Virus record (IMG/VR): IMGVR_UViG_3300030233_000275
Coordinates: 1-39,707 of that record
Direction: 5' to 3' (one strand)
Length of the DNA: 39,707 nucleotides
DNA from: a virus
This document shows positions 17,347 to 26,455 of the stretch, piece by piece. The notes beneath the pieces were generated by a model that was given only the letters and a program-made list of their open reading frames with translations, was not told the origin of the DNA and did not search any database. The position numbers and the translations under genes are program-made. Positions within the stretch are counted from its first letter, which is position 1; every line of letters begins with the position of its first letter.

Positions 17347-17823
17347 GTTCGTGTTCCCGTTTGTTTGGGGTTCGCGTTGTTCCGCGTTGGCCACCGTGAC
17401 CAACGGGACCACACAGTTACCTCTGGTTCGGAAACACATCCAGCGCTGTGTTCGAGTTATTCCGGGAACTTTTTGGGGCGCTGCACGTACCTTAGGCCGC
17501 CTTAACTGGAAGTTTCACAGCTTAGGAGCGATCGCTAATTGAGAACCTGGCTATCCATCATTCGCTTCATTTCCCAGGTCGAAATCTTTGATTTCGGCCA
17601 GGCCGAACTGCGATGTCGCCCAAAAACAGCGAGGTTGTGGGTGTGTTGCAGGGGTGCCTCGCTAGGCTACAATGCTTCCATTTATGTGTGAGGTTCGCAA
17701 GCTGGCAAAAGCTATTCAACTGTCAGCCCCACAAACAGCTTACCTCCCCAAGAAACGTTAGTTTTTCAGCCTATTGAAAATGAATTTTTCATTAGTTCAG
17801 TCATATTTCAGGGAAGTTAATAG
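17347..17823 (+). promoter_or_regulatory. Intergenic region with a sigma70-like promoter before the four-gene operon
   Basis: No gene is supported here. A promoter-like pair TTGCAG (17646-17651) and TACAAT (17668-17673), 16 bases apart, points toward the operon starting at 17824 and would leave a leader of about 145 bases. The last 120 bases are clearly AT-rich (for example AATGAATTTTTCATT, itself a short inverted repeat). The histone-like gene is divergent from this region, so it may hold its promoter as well. Confidence 0.4.
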
Positions 17824-18516
17824 ATGACTTCAGATACTTCGGTTCGGACACCCTACGGAACAAATCTTCGCCGTGGTACCGAAGGCGGTGTCACTAAGCT
17901 GCTTGTTTCCCCCGGTAGTCCAGATACACCTTCCGCTAGCTGGTTGACCGACTGTAGCCAACGTACAGACCTTCAAGCGAGATTTCGGGATGTTCTGCTG
18001 ACTCCAGAGACCAATCCTATTTTGGAATCAGGTGTTCCATGGTTCGAGGTTGAAGACCGTCAGAATATTCAGGCTGTCCCTAGACTTGGGCCAGGCGAGC
18101 AGATTAGCTTGGCAGTGTTGCAAGCAATGCAGAGCCTTGTCTCGAAGCTTTCGGAAGATAAGGCTTCGTTACCGGCGGCGACACTTTCATTAGACTCAAT
18201 CTACTCCTTTGGATCTCACGACCGAACGGGAGTATTTCTCTTGCAAGTTGGAGGCGGTCCCTTCAGCGAGTCTGTTTTTGCGAAGTCCGTCCGAGACGTT
18301 TGCTTTCGACTTATTTTCAATCGTGACTACGCAGAAGCACTCCAGGATCACTGGATGGGGCGTCCGACTTGGCGTGACCGATTGTTCGGAGATCGTGGGA
18401 ATCAAGTCTATCCCAAGACACGCTTGGCATTCGAGAAGTTTCGTCGCAATAGCGAATCGGGTCTAGGTGCGGCCCAGGTATTCCTGGACTCATTGTTGCA
18501 AGGAGAAATCGCTTGA
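17824..18516 (+). CDS. Unknown protein, first gene of the GTPase/Hsp70-like operon
   Basis: A 230-residue soluble protein with no motif I recognise. It begins MTSDTSVRTPYGTNLRRG, has a central region with SLDSIYSFGSHDRTGVFLLQVGGG and ends in a basic helical part with WMGRPTWRDRLFGDRG. No signal peptide, membrane segment or catalytic signature is apparent. Its stop overlaps the TTG start of the next gene (TTGA), so the two are translationally coupled. It is the first gene of four that are contiguous, same-strand and AT-richer than the element backbone. In a SrfABC-like reading it would be the adaptor or effector component, but this is speculative. Confidence 0.7.
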   Translation: MTSDTSVRTPYGTNLRRGTEGGVTKLLVSPGSPDTPSASWLTDCSQRTDLQARFRDVLLTPETNPILESGVPWFEVEDRQNIQAVPRLGPGEQISLAVLQAMQSLVSKLSEDKASLPAATLSLDSIYSFGSHDRTGVFLLQVGGGPFSESVFAKSVRDVCFRLIFNRDYAEALQDHWMGRPTWRDRLFGDRGNQVYPKTRLAFEKFRRNSESGLGAAQVFLDSLLQGEIA

Positions 18517-20159
18517 GTATGACCGAAATGAACATCGACTGGGTCGAACAAGATCCGCCTAGAATTCCCTTTTGGCTGAAGGCATTGACATGCCTCTTTT
18601 TGCTGGCGGTATTCGGGGTCGCGTTAGCTCCGTCTGGCCTGCTGGATACGTATATTGATTTATCGCCCTACAGATCGGGCAAATCGCTCGATGTTGTAAT
18701 CGGCAATAAAACGTTGCTCGATAAGGACGGCCAATTGAATCTGACCGTGACCCGCCCGCCATCAATCGAGGAGGGTACGCAATTTGAGGTCACCGTCGGA
18801 GACGGAGCCCCAACGACTCTAGAATTTTCAGCAGGCAGCAAGGATTTTTCGGTACCGGTTGGTGTCGAACAAGGCGAGCTAGTCGTGAGGTCCGGAGATT
18901 TCGATTTTAGAGAAAGATTGTTTTTCCAGACGATCGGAGCCGAAGAAGGCAGCGCTAGCGATGATTCGGAATCCTCTAGCTCGCCCGACCATTCACCTGG
19001 AAGCTCGGATTCGTCATCTGGTGCATCTGCTTCGCCAGCAACAGGTGCTGGAAGCTCCAACCAGTCTAACGTGAGCAACGTCCAGTTCTTTTCAATTATG
19101 TGGACCAAAACGACAGCAGCACAATACAACGCAGCAATCGCTACTTGGCGTGAACAAGAGAAGTCAAAAGGCGAACCCGTTGTGTTACAAGCAATCCTTG
19201 AGGAGCCTGACAATGCCAGAATGACGTCGCAACGCGAGAACGCCGATCAAGATCCTCAAAAAGTCCTTAAGACCCTTGAGCATGTTCGGGAGGTGCTCGC
19301 GCGCGAGTCACCTTCCGCCAAGATCCTGAATGCCGACAAACCAGCTGAATTGAAACTGAGCGACGATCGCGTGATTCAGTTATACGCGGTTCTGGACTGC
19401 AAAAAGCCGATACGGGAGATATTGAGCTTGGCAGCCGGTGGCGAGACGGCATCGGGCAAGGTGCCACAAACGTTTCTGAAGGTCGAGGAAGCCAAACGTA
19501 AAGATCTCGCTCTTTATCAACCGTTGTCGGGAACTCTCGCAATCTTGCCTATCGGCGATTTAGGGGTCATAGATCCATCTGGTGGAATTAGTTACAAGTC
19601 GTTCACCGTGGGCAGCGCGAAACTCGAGAGTGGACCATCGAGCTTTTGGCGAAGCATTGAAATGGCGGTTGGAGATCAATCCGCCAGTGTCACATGGGAC
19701 GACGCAAATGTAGAAACAGTGGTCCCGCCGACTTCTGATGTGAGCAACTTCTCGAATCCAAATGTCGCAACTCTCTACAACTTTCCCTATGACGAAGAAG
19801 GCAAAACAGGCACTGAATTTCGACTCTACTACAGGGATAGTGAGGTTCAGGCGGTGGTTTCAAGTATAAGTTTCACGATGGTCACCAATGACTCAGCAGT
19901 GAGCGAGAAAGCTAAGGTTACTTTTCGCAATCTTCCTGTTTGGGCCATTGACGGTGACAGAGAAGAGTTTTTGGAAAGTTTGAAAACTTACGTAGCAGAT
20001 CTGACTACTTTCGAGAACCCGGATGTTGCGGGTTACGTCAAGCCAAACCAGCCGCAACTCACAGATATTCAGAATCTCTTTTGGTTTATTTTTCGTAATC
20101 GAAAGCCAGACCATGGAGTCAACATGGAAGTTCAGGATCTTTCAACGGAGGCACCATAA
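18513..20159 (+). CDS. Single-pass membrane protein with serine-rich linker
   Basis: A 548-residue protein with one hydrophobic helix at about residues 19-41 (FWLKALTCLFLLAVFGVAL) and no other membrane segment. Residues about 50-140 are beta-rich like an Ig-type or sandwich domain, residues about 150-190 are a serine/proline/glycine linker (SSSSPDHSPGSSDSSSGASAS), and the remainder is a large soluble alpha/beta region without a recognised family. TTG at 18513 is taken as start because it is seven bases from an AAGGAG ribosome-binding site; the ATG at 18519 is 13 bases away and is the alternative. No lipobox is seen. It would anchor the complex to the cytoplasmic membrane with its bulk on one side. 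Confidence 0.75.
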   Translation: MSMTEMNIDWVEQDPPRIPFWLKALTCLFLLAVFGVALAPSGLLDTYIDLSPYRSGKSLDVVIGNKTLLDKDGQLNLTVTRPPSIEEGTQFEVTVGDGAPTTLEFSAGSKDFSVPVGVEQGELVVRSGDFDFRERLFFQTIGAEEGSASDDSESSSSPDHSPGSSDSSSGASASPATGAGSSNQSNVSNVQFFSIMWTKTTAAQYNAAIATWREQEKSKGEPVVLQAILEEPDNARMTSQRENADQDPQKVLKTLEHVREVLARESPSAKILNADKPAELKLSDDRVIQLYAVLDCKKPIREILSLAAGGETASGKVPQTFLKVEEAKRKDLALYQPLSGTLAILPIGDLGVIDPSGGISYKSFTVGSAKLESGPSSFWRSIEMAVGDQSASVTWDDANVETVVPPTSDVSNFSNPNVATLYNFPYDEEGKTGTEFRLYYRDSEVQAVVSSISFTMVTNDSAVSEKAKVTFRNLPVWAIDGDREEFLESLKTYVADLTTFENPDVAGYVKPNQPQLTDIQNLFWFIFRNRKPDHGVNMEVQDLSTEAP

Positions 20160-20161
20160 CA

Positions 20162-22672
20162 GTGCTTAGAGACGAACTTCCGCTCCGGCTTTCGGAACTT
20201 ATCGATGGGGTCGAAGAACTCGGGCCTGAATGCGCGGGCTTCTTGCACAGCGAAGACGAAGCCTTTGAGATTGGCCAGTGCCGGGTAGAAAGCATTCTGA
20301 CCACGCTTGGATCGCTTCTTTTTGCTACTGGAATCACAAAACTCCCGACGTATGCAACGTTTGGAAAGATGACGTCTGGCAAGACCTCTGCACTAGTAAA
20401 ATTGCTGGGTTCTGAACTCACATCGGGAAAGAACGCAACTACAAGGCTTTTCACGTTGCTTCGTGCCTCAGGACCGGAGGGTTGGACTCTGGCCAAATTA
20501 GGCCGAGTAGAGTTGTCTGTGTTTCTGCGGATGCTTGAGCGAAAGCTGATTGTGGTAAGCGAGAAAGCACCTACCGCATCTCAGGACTGGGAGTCGGGAA
20601 TACAGGAGCGAGCACGCCTATTGTCGGAGCGATGGACTTCACTGCTCGGCGATCGCGCGCTAGGTGTCGAATCCAGTAAGGCAATCACAACAGCCGCAGT
20701 AATGTGCGAATCGATCCACCGATATGCAAACCCAGGCCAACTTCGACTAACCGAGAGTCGTGTCGGCAAGGAGGAGGCTGATCAATACGCATACTGGGAA
20801 CAACACGACGAGAACCATCCAATGATGGGTAAAGTTGACAAGAGGTCGAAAGCTGATGTTGACAGTTACGTTTCGTCAGCCTTTTATTCGCAAGATCCGA
20901 AATATGACGCAGGCCTGTTGCTGCCGTGTCTAGGGTACGTAGGGGCGAAGGATGCGGGATTAAAGTCTGCTCTTGGCGATGAATTTAACGGATGTTGGGC
21001 AGATTCTCCTGGTACCGAATCTAACCTCCACGATGATCTCAAGCAGGAAATGCTTGCGAAGAGTTCAATCGGGGCAATCTACTTCCTGAATGCACGCGAT
21101 CGCGGAGAAGATGAAAGGCAGAACGAATGGAAGGAACTTGCCGCGTTGTTCGAATCTGAAGGCGTCGAGGATTACAGTTTTGTATCAACGCATTTTGATT
21201 TGACTGATCCTAGTGATGAGTCTGGCTGGGAGCGAACTTGGGACGACTTTCCAACGAACAAGGATTTTGCTACACGAATTCTTCGTGACGCATGCACGTG
21301 TTTGTTCGTGGAAGGCCCACATGCCGAATCGGCCTTCACTCGTCGGTTGTTGACATCAGAGGATCCGGCTGATGCCGGACGTTTGGTCCTATTCTTTGAG
21401 CCTCACGGATCTTTGAACGATACACAACAGAGGATTCAGCGACGCATAGAATTGCTGCGCGAGTTTCGTAGTTGGCTGCCTCAAGAAAGTCGCAAGGATC
21501 TACCACTCCCGGCTCAAGAGATTTTGCAGACAATTGATTCTCGAGAAGGCGTCTCACCCACTCCTGATTTTGGGATACAGGATCTAGACGTGGGACTCGG
21601 CCTGGACGAACGCGCTATCCGCAGACTGATGGCGGCGCTCGTGTGTCTAGGAGAAGATGGCGGAGAGTCGCTGTTGCGTTCGAATATGGTTGCGATGTCA
21701 AAGGATTCTATGACTAAATTTCAAGGAAGAATCCAACGACATCGGAATATGCTGTCGACCACGCTCGAGGAAGCGCTTCAAAGTTTGTATGTAAAAGGGC
21801 GTTGGGAAGTTTTTGCCGAAGACGAACTCGCATCTGCCGATTTCTGGGCCGAACTTGGGCGTGTTGGTGGTGTCAGGCTTCGCTATGGTGATGATAGTGT
21901 GAAGCCTAGGCCATTCTGTGAGCAACTTTGTTATTCCGTCGCTGAGGAAATATTTGGCGACACTGTTAAAGAGCATGGGCTCCGAGAGGTGTTGAGAGAC
22001 CGACTGGAATTGCTAGAGGATGATTGCGACGGCCGAATGCCTGCGGAGAAGATTGCCAAAGCGGTTTTAGAAGAAGGGAGACGCTATCTCCTTGAGGGAA
22101 CTTCGAGCCTCGTAGCACGATTTGCTGCCGAAGTGTCGCAGCGATTAGCAGATTCGCACCGCGAAGCGTTGAAGAAGGTGTGTCTGGACAAGGGCGAAAC
22201 TTTCAATGTCTGGGCTGAACGGCTGGACTCTGTTGAAGGTGACGTATTCGGCCTTGGGGCATGGCGAGAGTCATTGTGCTCCTCAGTGCGGAAGAGTTGC
22301 GAAGAACAAGCTAGTTCGCTTTGGGGTTCCGAGCTATCAAGACTCGCATTAGACACGACTCTTGAAGACACTCAGCGAGTGATGCCCACGGTAGAAGTTA
22401 TGTCCGAGTGGCGGTCTGAGCTCACTTTCTGGCGCTGGGCCGAAGCAGCGCGGCATGAGTGCCAATCTGAGCTTCGTCGTTGGGCTCGAGATCTCGAAGT
22501 CCGTTTTCGGCCCGACAGTGATTCGCGATTTGAGATCCTGACATCAGCTTTCGACAAGGAAGAATTTGTTGAGCAGCAAGAGAACCAACGACGGGCAAAA
22601 GACTTACTTATCGAAATCAGAGACAGTTTGCCGTCCAAAGTTGATCAGTACATTGAAGCATTGGTGAAATAA
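20162..22672 (+). CDS. Large P-loop GTPase, dynamin-like/SrfC-like
   Basis: An 836-residue protein with a GTPase-type P-loop near the N-terminus. The Walker A motif GKMTSGKT is at residues 68-75, a G3-type DSPG at 281-284, and a G4-like THFD at 343-346. The insertion between G1 and G3 is long. The C-terminal 400 residues are alpha-helical with many charged residues, as in dynamin-like stalks and in SrfC-type virulence proteins (PF10139), but I cannot confirm a match. A GTG start two bases after the previous stop and a one-base gap to the next gene mark operon expression. It may act at the membrane through its neighbour. The assignment to GTPases is good; the family name is tentative. Confidence 0.7.
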   Translation: MLRDELPLRLSELIDGVEELGPECAGFLHSEDEAFEIGQCRVESILTTLGSLLFATGITKLPTYATFGKMTSGKTSALVKLLGSELTSGKNATTRLFTLLRASGPEGWTLAKLGRVELSVFLRMLERKLIVVSEKAPTASQDWESGIQERARLLSERWTSLLGDRALGVESSKAITTAAVMCESIHRYANPGQLRLTESRVGKEEADQYAYWEQHDENHPMMGKVDKRSKADVDSYVSSAFYSQDPKYDAGLLLPCLGYVGAKDAGLKSALGDEFNGCWADSPGTESNLHDDLKQEMLAKSSIGAIYFLNARDRGEDERQNEWKELAALFESEGVEDYSFVSTHFDLTDPSDESGWERTWDDFPTNKDFATRILRDACTCLFVEGPHAESAFTRRLLTSEDPADAGRLVLFFEPHGSLNDTQQRIQRRIELLREFRSWLPQESRKDLPLPAQEILQTIDSREGVSPTPDFGIQDLDVGLGLDERAIRRLMAALVCLGEDGGESLLRSNMVAMSKDSMTKFQGRIQRHRNMLSTTLEEALQSLYVKGRWEVFAEDELASADFWAELGRVGGVRLRYGDDSVKPRPFCEQLCYSVAEEIFGDTVKEHGLREVLRDRLELLEDDCDGRMPAEKIAKAVLEEGRRYLLEGTSSLVARFAAEVSQRLADSHREALKKVCLDKGETFNVWAERLDSVEGDVFGLGAWRESLCSSVRKSCEEQASSLWGSELSRLALDTTLEDTQRVMPTVEVMSEWRSELTFWRWAEAARHECQSELRRWARDLEVRFRPDSDSRFEILTSAFDKEEFVEQQENQRRAKDLLIEIRDSLPSKVDQYIEALVK

Positions 22673-22673
22673 C

Positions 22674-24980
22674 ATGCCCAAGTTTACACGAGACCTAAAT
22701 GCTTCCAAGGTAAGAGTTTCTCTTGAAGACAGGACCTACCGGGCTCAAACGGAGTTGCTGTTTGATACTCAGGACTTTCCTCGCGAGGGAAAAGACCTGA
22801 ATCTGCGGGTGGAGTTAACGCCGGACACTAATGCTTCCGACGCTGATCTGTGTGACTTCGTTGGGAAACTGAGGCTCTACAATGGAAACGCAGTTTGGGC
22901 GGAACAGGATGTTGTGATCACAACGATCTACACAACTCTCAAAATGACAGAGACGCCCTGGGTGTTGGATCAGGGAGCGACTCTGTCTTTAGTCGGACTG
23001 TACAACGAGGACACCCGTACTTATACGCAGCCATGCAAGTGCCCGACTGCGCTTACTTACCTTGCTCCACCAACTCGCAAATCATCAGCAGATCCTGAGG
23101 AGCAGAAAGAAACTGCATATAGGACCGACTGCTACTTCGACGGAGTTGGCAATCCACCTGTGCGCACAAACACTATTAAGTTCAGTGATCTGGTGAACGG
23201 TCAGGCGGGTGCTAATGAAGTTGCAATTCCACTCGTGATCGAGATTCAGCAGGTTAAGAGTAGCGACAAGCCAGAAGGGCAAGAGAATGTTGAACTCGAA
23301 CGCGTCTCTCGCCTCCTTGCAGCATGTGAGATTCCCCCGGACGGGCAGGCTGATGAGGAGAGTGACCGAGCTTTGTTCAACGATTTGAAGCGTCGGCTCC
23401 ACACTGACGGTGGACCGCCGATTCTCCCAGGCATGACTTGGGCACAAATTGATTCGGTTTACATTGCAAAGCTTCTGATCCGGGCTTCAGACAACCATGG
23501 GCATACCTTTCCTCGACGTGTCATCGCAACTGTGCCAGCGACCTGGGGGGGAGAACGGCGTGAGAAGTATCGCACAACGGTTAGTAATGCGATTGAGATT
23601 GTGAAACAACTTGGAGGAGTCGAAACCGAGAACATAACGATTCACCTGCAGGACGAAGCCTCAGCTGCCGGAGTTGGGTCTCTTTCAAAACACCTCAAGA
23701 CTGTAAGCGGCAATCGAGCATCGTTTGCAAACCTCGTCCTTCTGCCCTCTCTGCGTGAACCTATGTATGTCTTGTCAGTTGATATTGGTGCTTCGACGAC
23801 CGATATCGCGATGGTATCAGTTCAAGCGAATACAGAGGGAACCGAGTCGCTCGATGTTCGGCTACACGGAATTTGTGGCTTTCCATCTGGTGGAGATGCC
23901 TACAGCCGCCTAATTGCGATCATGCTCGTCTGTCGTCTGGCAAAAGCCACAGATGCCTTGAGCAATCAGTCTAAGGAGATTCAAGATTTATGTGATCAAC
24001 TATCGGATGGCTCAATGCCTAGCGACTCATTTGATCCATTTCTTACTGGTTATTCCGACGATTTCCAAGAAAACGACCAATCGGGAACTCTTCTTGAAGC
24101 GTTGAGTTCTTGCTTGCCTCTGATTGAGGTTAGAAGGAGTATCAACAGGTTGGCGGAACTGATCAAGCTAACGTTGAACGAAAGGCAGGAGCCAAGCAAG
24201 GAGTATCTTGAAAGCATCGATCTGAATGAGTCTCCCTTCGTCGAATTATGGGAAGGGATTGCAAAAGCTGCTGACCTCGATGGAATGGGAAATGCGTTAG
24301 ACTCGACCGTTACTATCTCGCAGCTAAACTCCTTGTTTTCACCAGCGACGCGATTGACATTGAGATACTGCGATAGGTTATTTAGCAGTTCATTCAAAGA
24401 GACAGAGCTCTCCGGTGCCTACGCCACAGCAATAAGCCTGGCGGGTAGGGGTAGTTTGCTCAGGCAGTTTCAAGACTCGCTTGATCAGTACCTATCCAAG
24501 CGTGAGACTTTTTGGTCTATGGGTAACCGTGTATACAATGTCGAAGATCCGAAGTCCGCAGTCTGCGAAGGCGGTGCAACAATCTTCAGCACAAGCAGGG
24601 CAAGAAATCGCTGGTATTGGGATTGCCAGGAGTTTCAGCAGTCTCTTCCTTTTCGACTTGTGAAGGACCAATATGGTCGCGAGGTACTCGCAGATCGTGG
24701 AGTGGCCTTTACAGAGAACGGCCAAATTGAAACCGGTACGATTGATGCCGAAACTGTGAAGATTAGGCGTTTGGCTTTCGATGATGACTACCCTGTATTT
24801 ATCGGTACCTTCTCAGAATTCCCCACAGGTGGCAGGCTTGTTATCCATAATACCGGCAACATCGAAATTAAGGATGATCCGACTCGCTCTATGAAGTTTG
24901 ATGAGGAATCAAAGCATCCACTTACGGCTGGATTATGTCCGGAGCCGGAAGGTACTCAGAGAGGTGATCTCACTTGGTGA
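22674..24980 (+). CDS. Hsp70/actin-fold ATPase, SrfB-like
   Basis: A 768-residue protein with an actin/Hsp70-type nucleotide-binding core. VDIGASTTDIAM at about residues 369-380 is the phosphate-1 loop. It is preceded by FPRRVIATVPATWGGERREKY and by LQDEASAAGVGSL, which match the order of segments in Hsp70-like proteins, and followed by GFPSGGDAY (about 402-410). The first 150 residues are beta-rich and unfamiliar. The order of the motifs resembles SrfB (PF07520) but overall length is shorter, so the link is tentative. It is the last gene of the four-gene operon. Partnership between a large GTPase and an Hsp70-like ATPase is the striking feature. Confidence 0.7.
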   Translation: MPKFTRDLNASKVRVSLEDRTYRAQTELLFDTQDFPREGKDLNLRVELTPDTNASDADLCDFVGKLRLYNGNAVWAEQDVVITTIYTTLKMTETPWVLDQGATLSLVGLYNEDTRTYTQPCKCPTALTYLAPPTRKSSADPEEQKETAYRTDCYFDGVGNPPVRTNTIKFSDLVNGQAGANEVAIPLVIEIQQVKSSDKPEGQENVELERVSRLLAACEIPPDGQADEESDRALFNDLKRRLHTDGGPPILPGMTWAQIDSVYIAKLLIRASDNHGHTFPRRVIATVPATWGGERREKYRTTVSNAIEIVKQLGGVETENITIHLQDEASAAGVGSLSKHLKTVSGNRASFANLVLLPSLREPMYVLSVDIGASTTDIAMVSVQANTEGTESLDVRLHGICGFPSGGDAYSRLIAIMLVCRLAKATDALSNQSKEIQDLCDQLSDGSMPSDSFDPFLTGYSDDFQENDQSGTLLEALSSCLPLIEVRRSINRLAELIKLTLNERQEPSKEYLESIDLNESPFVELWEGIAKAADLDGMGNALDSTVTISQLNSLFSPATRLTLRYCDRLFSSSFKETELSGAYATAISLAGRGSLLRQFQDSLDQYLSKRETFWSMGNRVYNVEDPKSAVCEGGATIFSTSRARNRWYWDCQEFQQSLPFRLVKDQYGREVLADRGVAFTENGQIETGTIDAETVKIRRLAFDDDYPVFIGTFSEFPTGGRLVIHNTGNIEIKDDPTRSMKFDEESKHPLTAGLCPEPEGTQRGDLTW

Positions 24981-25306
24981 TTCTCGGTGACTACGGCACC
25001 TACAACCGCGATTCGATATCCGCAATCGTGACTTGTAGGTCGGCAGCGTCCTCGGAGAGCAGTTCGAGTTGTTCTTGGAAGCGAGCGTGATTTTGGCTTC
25101 GTAGTCGTCGGCCTACATATTCATCAGGGAAGCTCTCTGGATTCCGTCGTCGAACTGAACGAAAGAACGATCACCCCAATTAAAAATGCGAAAGTAGCAA
25201 CACACCCGAACGAAAAACACAAGCGCAATCTCGGTGAACTTTGGGTCCATAAGAGCTCGCCTCGGATGTATCGTCGAAGATGACTGGGACTGGCTGCGAT
25301 CCGTGC
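24981..25306 (-). pseudogene. Intergenic stretch with relic of the coiled-coil gene (24995-25112)
   Basis: Positions 24995-25112 are a diverged second copy of the 3' end of the coiled-coil gene at 27380-27496. On the minus strand it still reads ...EQLELLSEDAADL and IADIESRL before a stop, but an extra base breaks the frame upstream and the rest of the gene is missing. It is therefore a remnant of a paralogue. The remaining 190 bases hold no gene that I can support; a 43-codon minus-strand frame starting at about 25249 was considered too weak to call. Confidence 0.7.
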
Positions 25307-26455
25307 TTAGCTGACCAACGAAACGCTATGTCCTGACCTCGGTTTTGGGACCCGATCTGACTTCTTCAAGCCATGCAAGTCGACATTCGCTGATTTTTTC
25401 CACTCGAGTATCTGAGCAGAGATGTCAGTAGGCCAAATTAGCGGGCTTTCAAGGCCGATGGCCCAGAGGTCGTCATACGATAGATCTCTCGATGCCTCCA
25501 AACTCTTCATTAGCCTCGACTCATTGAACTCCAAAGCACGCCGCCTCAGACCATCAAAGTAAGAGTTATCATGCATCTCGACCGCATCAAAGAGCTCGGC
25601 CTGACCACCGGATTGGCGATGTCGCTGGGCAGCCGCAGCACGGGCGGATTCCATCTTTTGCATGGCAGCTTTCTCTGCTGCCTTGAACACTTCAAGCCCC
25701 TTGTAGTGCCGGGTGAGATAAACAAGGTTGAAATGCGTTCGCGACTTATATGGATGTAGGACGAGTGAGGAACTCGCGAATTCGAATCCACCAGCTTTCT
25801 TTACGCGCCGCAAGTACTCACGAAGCAGAGCATCATCGCGGTCCGCACCCTTGAGATCGCGAAACTTGGTTGCGATCGCGTCTTCGCCATACAATGATGT
25901 AAATGTCGTTCGAATGCTCTGATCGGGGTGATCGACGAATCGTCGAATGAACTCAAGCATGAAGGTTATTAGCACTTCACCAGGTTGATGCACGAGAAGT
26001 GGCTGAATCACTTCCAGTGGGATACTCCATCCCTTGGGATCGATGAGGAAAAAAGGAAAGGTGCCAGGGTCTTCCCTAACAAATGAAAGAATGTCCTCTA
26101 CGCAATCCTCGAATTCGGCGTTTCGCGTTTCGACCTCTACATCGTTCAGGCCAGACACAAAACCGCTCAGCTTATTGAACGCTTCTGCATCGCGCTCGAT
26201 AAAGAAACACCGCAACCTAATGTCTCTTTGGAGCTCCAACCTTGCTGCGCGCAATTGTTCGATCGCGATTCCGAAGGAAGTATCCGCGAAGTCTCGTGAG
26301 CGTTCGTCCCAAGGCCCAGAGTAACAGTCCACGTAAGTTATCGAGTTCCATCGGGAACCAATGATGAAAGCAAATCGCTGGAGGTACCGTCGCAGTACTT
26401 CGTGCTTGGCTAAGGTTTGTTCTCGACCGTCGTAAAGCCCCTCAATGTCACTCAT
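25307..26455 (-). CDS. tcmP: Three-Cys-motif partner protein TcmP
   Basis: A 382-residue protein matching TcmP, the partner of the three-Cys-motif protein. Recognisable segments are KHEVLRRYLQRF, the ITYVDCYSGPW motif near residue 40-50, FFIERD, and FPFFLIDPKGWSIPLE with the DPxG motif near residue 138. The glycine and acidic pattern suggests a Rossmann-like methyltransferase fold, with YSGPW and DPKG at the cofactor and active-site positions. It starts in ATGA overlap with the three-Cys gene, the arrangement seen for this pair in other bacteria and phages. The pair is predicted to act in conflict or defence; the substrate is unknown. Confidence 0.85.
   Translation of the reverse strand: MSDIEGLYDGREQTLAKHEVLRRYLQRFAFIIGSRWNSITYVDCYSGPWDERSRDFADTSFGIAIEQLRAARLELQRDIRLRCFFIERDAEAFNKLSGFVSGLNDVEVETRNAEFEDCVEDILSFVREDPGTFPFFLIDPKGWSIPLEVIQPLLVHQPGEVLITFMLEFIRRFVDHPDQSIRTTFTSLYGEDAIATKFRDLKGADRDDALLREYLRRVKKAGGFEFASSSLVLHPYKSRTHFNLVYLTRHYKGLEVFKAAEKAAMQKMESARAAAAQRHRQSGGQAELFDAVEMHDNSYFDGLRRRALEFNESRLMKSLEASRDLSYDDLWAIGLESPLIWPTDISAQILEWKKSANVDLHGLKKSDRVPKPRSGHSVSLVS

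Noticed and set aside
18513-20159. Idea that the serine-rich linker relates the membrane protein to the phage polyserine protein
   Set aside because: The linker is only about 40 residues and mixed in composition, a common feature of membrane-anchored proteins, and the two genes differ in base composition and context.
25110-25260. A 43-codon minus-strand frame with a hydrophobic part
   Set aside because: No ribosome-binding site, and an adjacent frame is equally hydrophobic; it could be decay of an older gene.
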